From the NCBI RefSeq assembly GCF_002368335.1, contig NZ_AP018288.1, positions 8,235,787 to 8,299,786 on the forward strand: 64,000 bases of DNA, written 5' to 3'. The notes below the pieces were generated by a model. The model saw nothing but the letters and a program-made list of their open reading frames with translations. It did not search any database and was not told where the DNA came from. This DNA is from Nostoc sp. NIES-4103 (GTDB taxonomy: Bacteria; Cyanobacteriota; Cyanobacteriia; Cyanobacteriales; Nostocaceae). Position 1 is the first letter of the stretch, and each line of letters opens with the position of its first letter. Shown piece by piece: positions 62,314 to 64,000 of this stretch. The translations under genes were made by a program, and so were the position numbers.

Positions 62314-64000
62314 TTAAATATTTTTGATTGATTTCATTTTTTGTAGACGTTTTTTTTGTTGTTCTTTAGCAGATGTAATTTTTTCTGCCTGATTGTCTAT
62401 TTTCTGAATGGATGGAATTTTATTTTTGAATTGACTCAAGAAATCTGCTAAGGAACTTATAGTTGGATATCTAAATAAATCAAGCATTACTAATTCATTT
62501 TTAAATATCTTCCCTAATTCACTATGAACCTTAATCATTAGCAGTGAATGACCACCGATTTCAAAAAAGTTATCGTGAATACCGATGTTTTCAATATTCA
62601 ATGCTTTTTGCCAAATATTAGCAATAGTTTGTTCTACTTCTGTTTGCGGTATTACATAATTAGCAGCTAATTCTGGGCGGAGTTTTCCTGGTGCAGGTAA
62701 TGCACGTCGGTCTATTTTGCCGTTGGGGGTGAGAGGTAAAGCTTCTAAAATGACAAAGGCAGAAGGTATCATGTATTCTGGCAGTTGTTCTTTCAAAAAG
62801 CTTCGCAGTTGAGTAACTGTTAATTCTGGCTTTGATTGGCAACTAACATATCCTACTAAACGTTGATCACCATGTTCATCTTCCCAAACTTTTATTACTG
62901 CTTCACTGACATCAGGATGTTGATTTAATTGCGCTTCAATTTCGCCTAATTCAATCCTAAAACCGCGGATTTTCACTTGATCATCAACCCGTCCTAAAAT
63001 CTCAATTTCGCCATTAGGTAAATAACGGGCTAAGTCACCTGTTTTATAGAGACGTGTCCCCAATTCATTACTGAAAGGGTTGGGAATAAATTTTTCTGCT
63101 GTTAGTTGAGGTTGGTTTAGATATCCCCTTGCTATACCCATACCACCTATGTATAGTTCCCCAGGTATACCAATAGGAGTAGGTTGCATATAACAATCTA
63201 ATATATAAACTTGTACGTTATCAATTGCCTTGCCAATTGGCACTTCTCTCAATCCAATATTTAATTCTTCTAAATTCGATAGATTGCTGATGGTTGTACC
63301 AATGGTTGCTTCTGTAGGCCCGTAAGAATTAATTAATTGTACTTTTTTACTTACATTCTTTAGCCAAATTGCTAATCGCTGTGGTAATGCCTTTTCTCCA
63401 CCAATAATTACTAAACGCAGTGGTTCAGGTAATGATAAATTCTCAGAAAGTTCGGCGGTTATTTGATGCCAAAAGGCAGTTGGTAAGGCTAATACAGTGA
63501 TTTTTAACTGACAACAGTTTTCTAGAAAAGCTGGTACTGAACTCAACATTGAATCATTACGCAGTACTAGTGTAGAACCAACCACCAGACTAGTAAATAT
63601 TTCTTCTGCTGCTACATCAAAACAAATTGATGCAAATTGGAGAAAGCGATCGCCTTGGTTTATCTGATAATTATTACAAGCTGAAACAGTATAATTTACT
63701 AAAGAGTTATGCTCTACTAAAACACCTTTAGGTCTACCTGTAGAACCTGATGTGTAAATCACATAAGCTAAGTTTGCGGGTGTAGCTTTTGTCTCTAAAT
63801 TTTCCTGGCTTTCTTGAGTAATTAACTGCCAATCAGCATCTAAGTAAATACTTTGATACTGATTTTGAGGTAGCCATTGTTTTAATCGCTGTTGAGTTAA
63901 TAACAGCGATAATTTAGCATCTTCTAAAATTAAATTCAGACGCTCTTGAGGATATGCTGGATCAAGTGGCACATAAGCACCACCAGCTTTGAGGATACCT
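62314..64000 (-). CDS. NRPS adenylation-PCP, partial (continues beyond the right edge)
   Basis: The frame is open to the window end (GILKAGGAYVPLDPAYP), so the start and any condensation domain lie outside. Adenylation motifs: 'LAYVIYTSGSTGRPKG', 'INSYGPTEATIG', 'GELYIGGMGIARGYLN', 'YKTGDLARYLPNG', 'PLTPNGKIDRRALP'. Specificity residues read by eye: D-V-E-L-I-G-S-I-G-K, which I cannot match to a known substrate. PCP Ser in 'EIGGHSLLMIK', then a Lys-rich tail. It hands its aminoacyl unit to the KS of the PKS that starts 15 bp downstream. Confidence 0.92.
   Translation of the reverse strand, partial: GILKAGGAYVPLDPAYPQERLNLILEDAKLSLLLTQQRLKQWLPQNQYQSIYLDADWQLITQESQENLETKATPANLAYVIYTSGSTGRPKGVLVEHNSLVNYTVSACNNYQINQGDRFLQFASICFDVAAEEIFTSLVVGSTLVLRNDSMLSSVPAFLENCCQLKITVLALPTAFWHQITAELSENLSLPEPLRLVIIGGEKALPQRLAIWLKNVSKKVQLINSYGPTEATIGTTISNLSNLEELNIGLREVPIGKAIDNVQVYILDCYMQPTPIGIPGELYIGGMGIARGYLNQPQLTAEKFIPNPFSNELGTRLYKTGDLARYLPNGEIEILGRVDDQVKIRGFRIELGEIEAQLNQHPDVSEAVIKVWEDEHGDQRLVGYVSCQSKPELTVTQLRSFLKEQLPEYMIPSAFVILEALPLTPNGKIDRRALPAPGKLRPELAANYVIPQTEVEQTIANIWQKALNIENIGIHDNFFEIGGHSLLMIKVHSELGKIFKNELVMLDLFRYPTISSLADFLSQFKNKIPSIQKIDNQAEKITSAKEQQKKRLQKMKSIKNI

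Noticed and set aside
1..64000. tRNA, rRNA, insertion sequence transposase or prophage genes
   Set aside because: None seen on either strand; repeats lack associated transposase genes.

Overview
This looks like the chromosome of a filamentous, probably heterocyst-forming cyanobacterium (Nostocales). The evidence is the many HIP1 octamers (gcgatcgc), arrays of short 7-9 bp tandem repeats between genes (attggga, gcaggggt, catctccct and acgaatt types), palindromic dispersed repeats, and typical cyanobacterial genes (a fibrillin/PAP protein and a cyanobacterial infC). The species is inferred only to that level.

Positions 281-17110 hold a long leftward exopolysaccharide locus. In transcription order it encodes a membrane-anchored nucleotide-sugar dehydratase (CapD/FlaA1 type), a Wzx-like flippase, a GT4 glycosyltransferase, a Wzy/ligase-like membrane protein, an unrecognised secreted TIM-barrel-like protein, a second GT4, an SDR epimerase, a third GT4 and a small initiating sugar-phosphate transferase. 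It ends with four tightly spaced modification genes: a DegT-like PLP enzyme, a PhyH-type Fe/2-oxoglutarate oxygenase, a FemAB/GNAT ligase and a metallo-beta-lactamase-fold protein with a C-terminal Rieske domain. A gene-poor stretch of 1.5 kb lies upstream.

Positions 18600-37100 are mostly housekeeping or accessory: ilvN, a BON protein, an alpha/beta hydrolase, infC, a Tlc-like transporter fused to HEAT-like repeats, a ferritin-like protein, a thermonuclease, a truncated DUF4351 gene, a GH31 glucosidase, a Tat-exported vanadium haloperoxidase-like protein, a GlsB/YeaQ membrane protein, a PAP/fibrillin protein, a GNAT and a class A beta-lactamase-fold protein. Repeats fill most gaps. An orphan intrinsic terminator at 37058-37102 has no gene in front of it.

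Positions 37503-64000 form one leftward NRPS/PKS biosynthetic cluster that runs off the right edge. Order of transcription: NRPS A-T (partial); PKS KS-AT-cMT-KR-ACP; AspH-type hydroxylase; membrane-anchored JmjC/cupin hydroxylase; free-standing condensation domain; TauD/SyrP-type hydroxylase; NRPS C*-A(Asn-like)-T whose C domain has lost the HHxxxDG histidines; PKS KS-AT-ACP-aminotransferase-thioesterase; a free-standing paralogous aminotransferase; a SAM methyltransferase; an MbtH-like protein; and a secreted penicillin-acylase-family enzyme. If colinear, it would make an amino-acyl unit extended by an alpha-methyl-beta-hydroxy ketide, then (hydroxy)Asn, then a malonate whose beta-keto group becomes an amine, giving a beta,gamma-diamino-acid (aminostatine-like) terminus. 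I do not recognise a named product. The most unusual points are the split/degenerate condensation function beside a hydroxylase, the terminal AMT-TE module with a second AMT, three oxygenases of different families, and two decayed fragments of a further JmjC hydroxylase.
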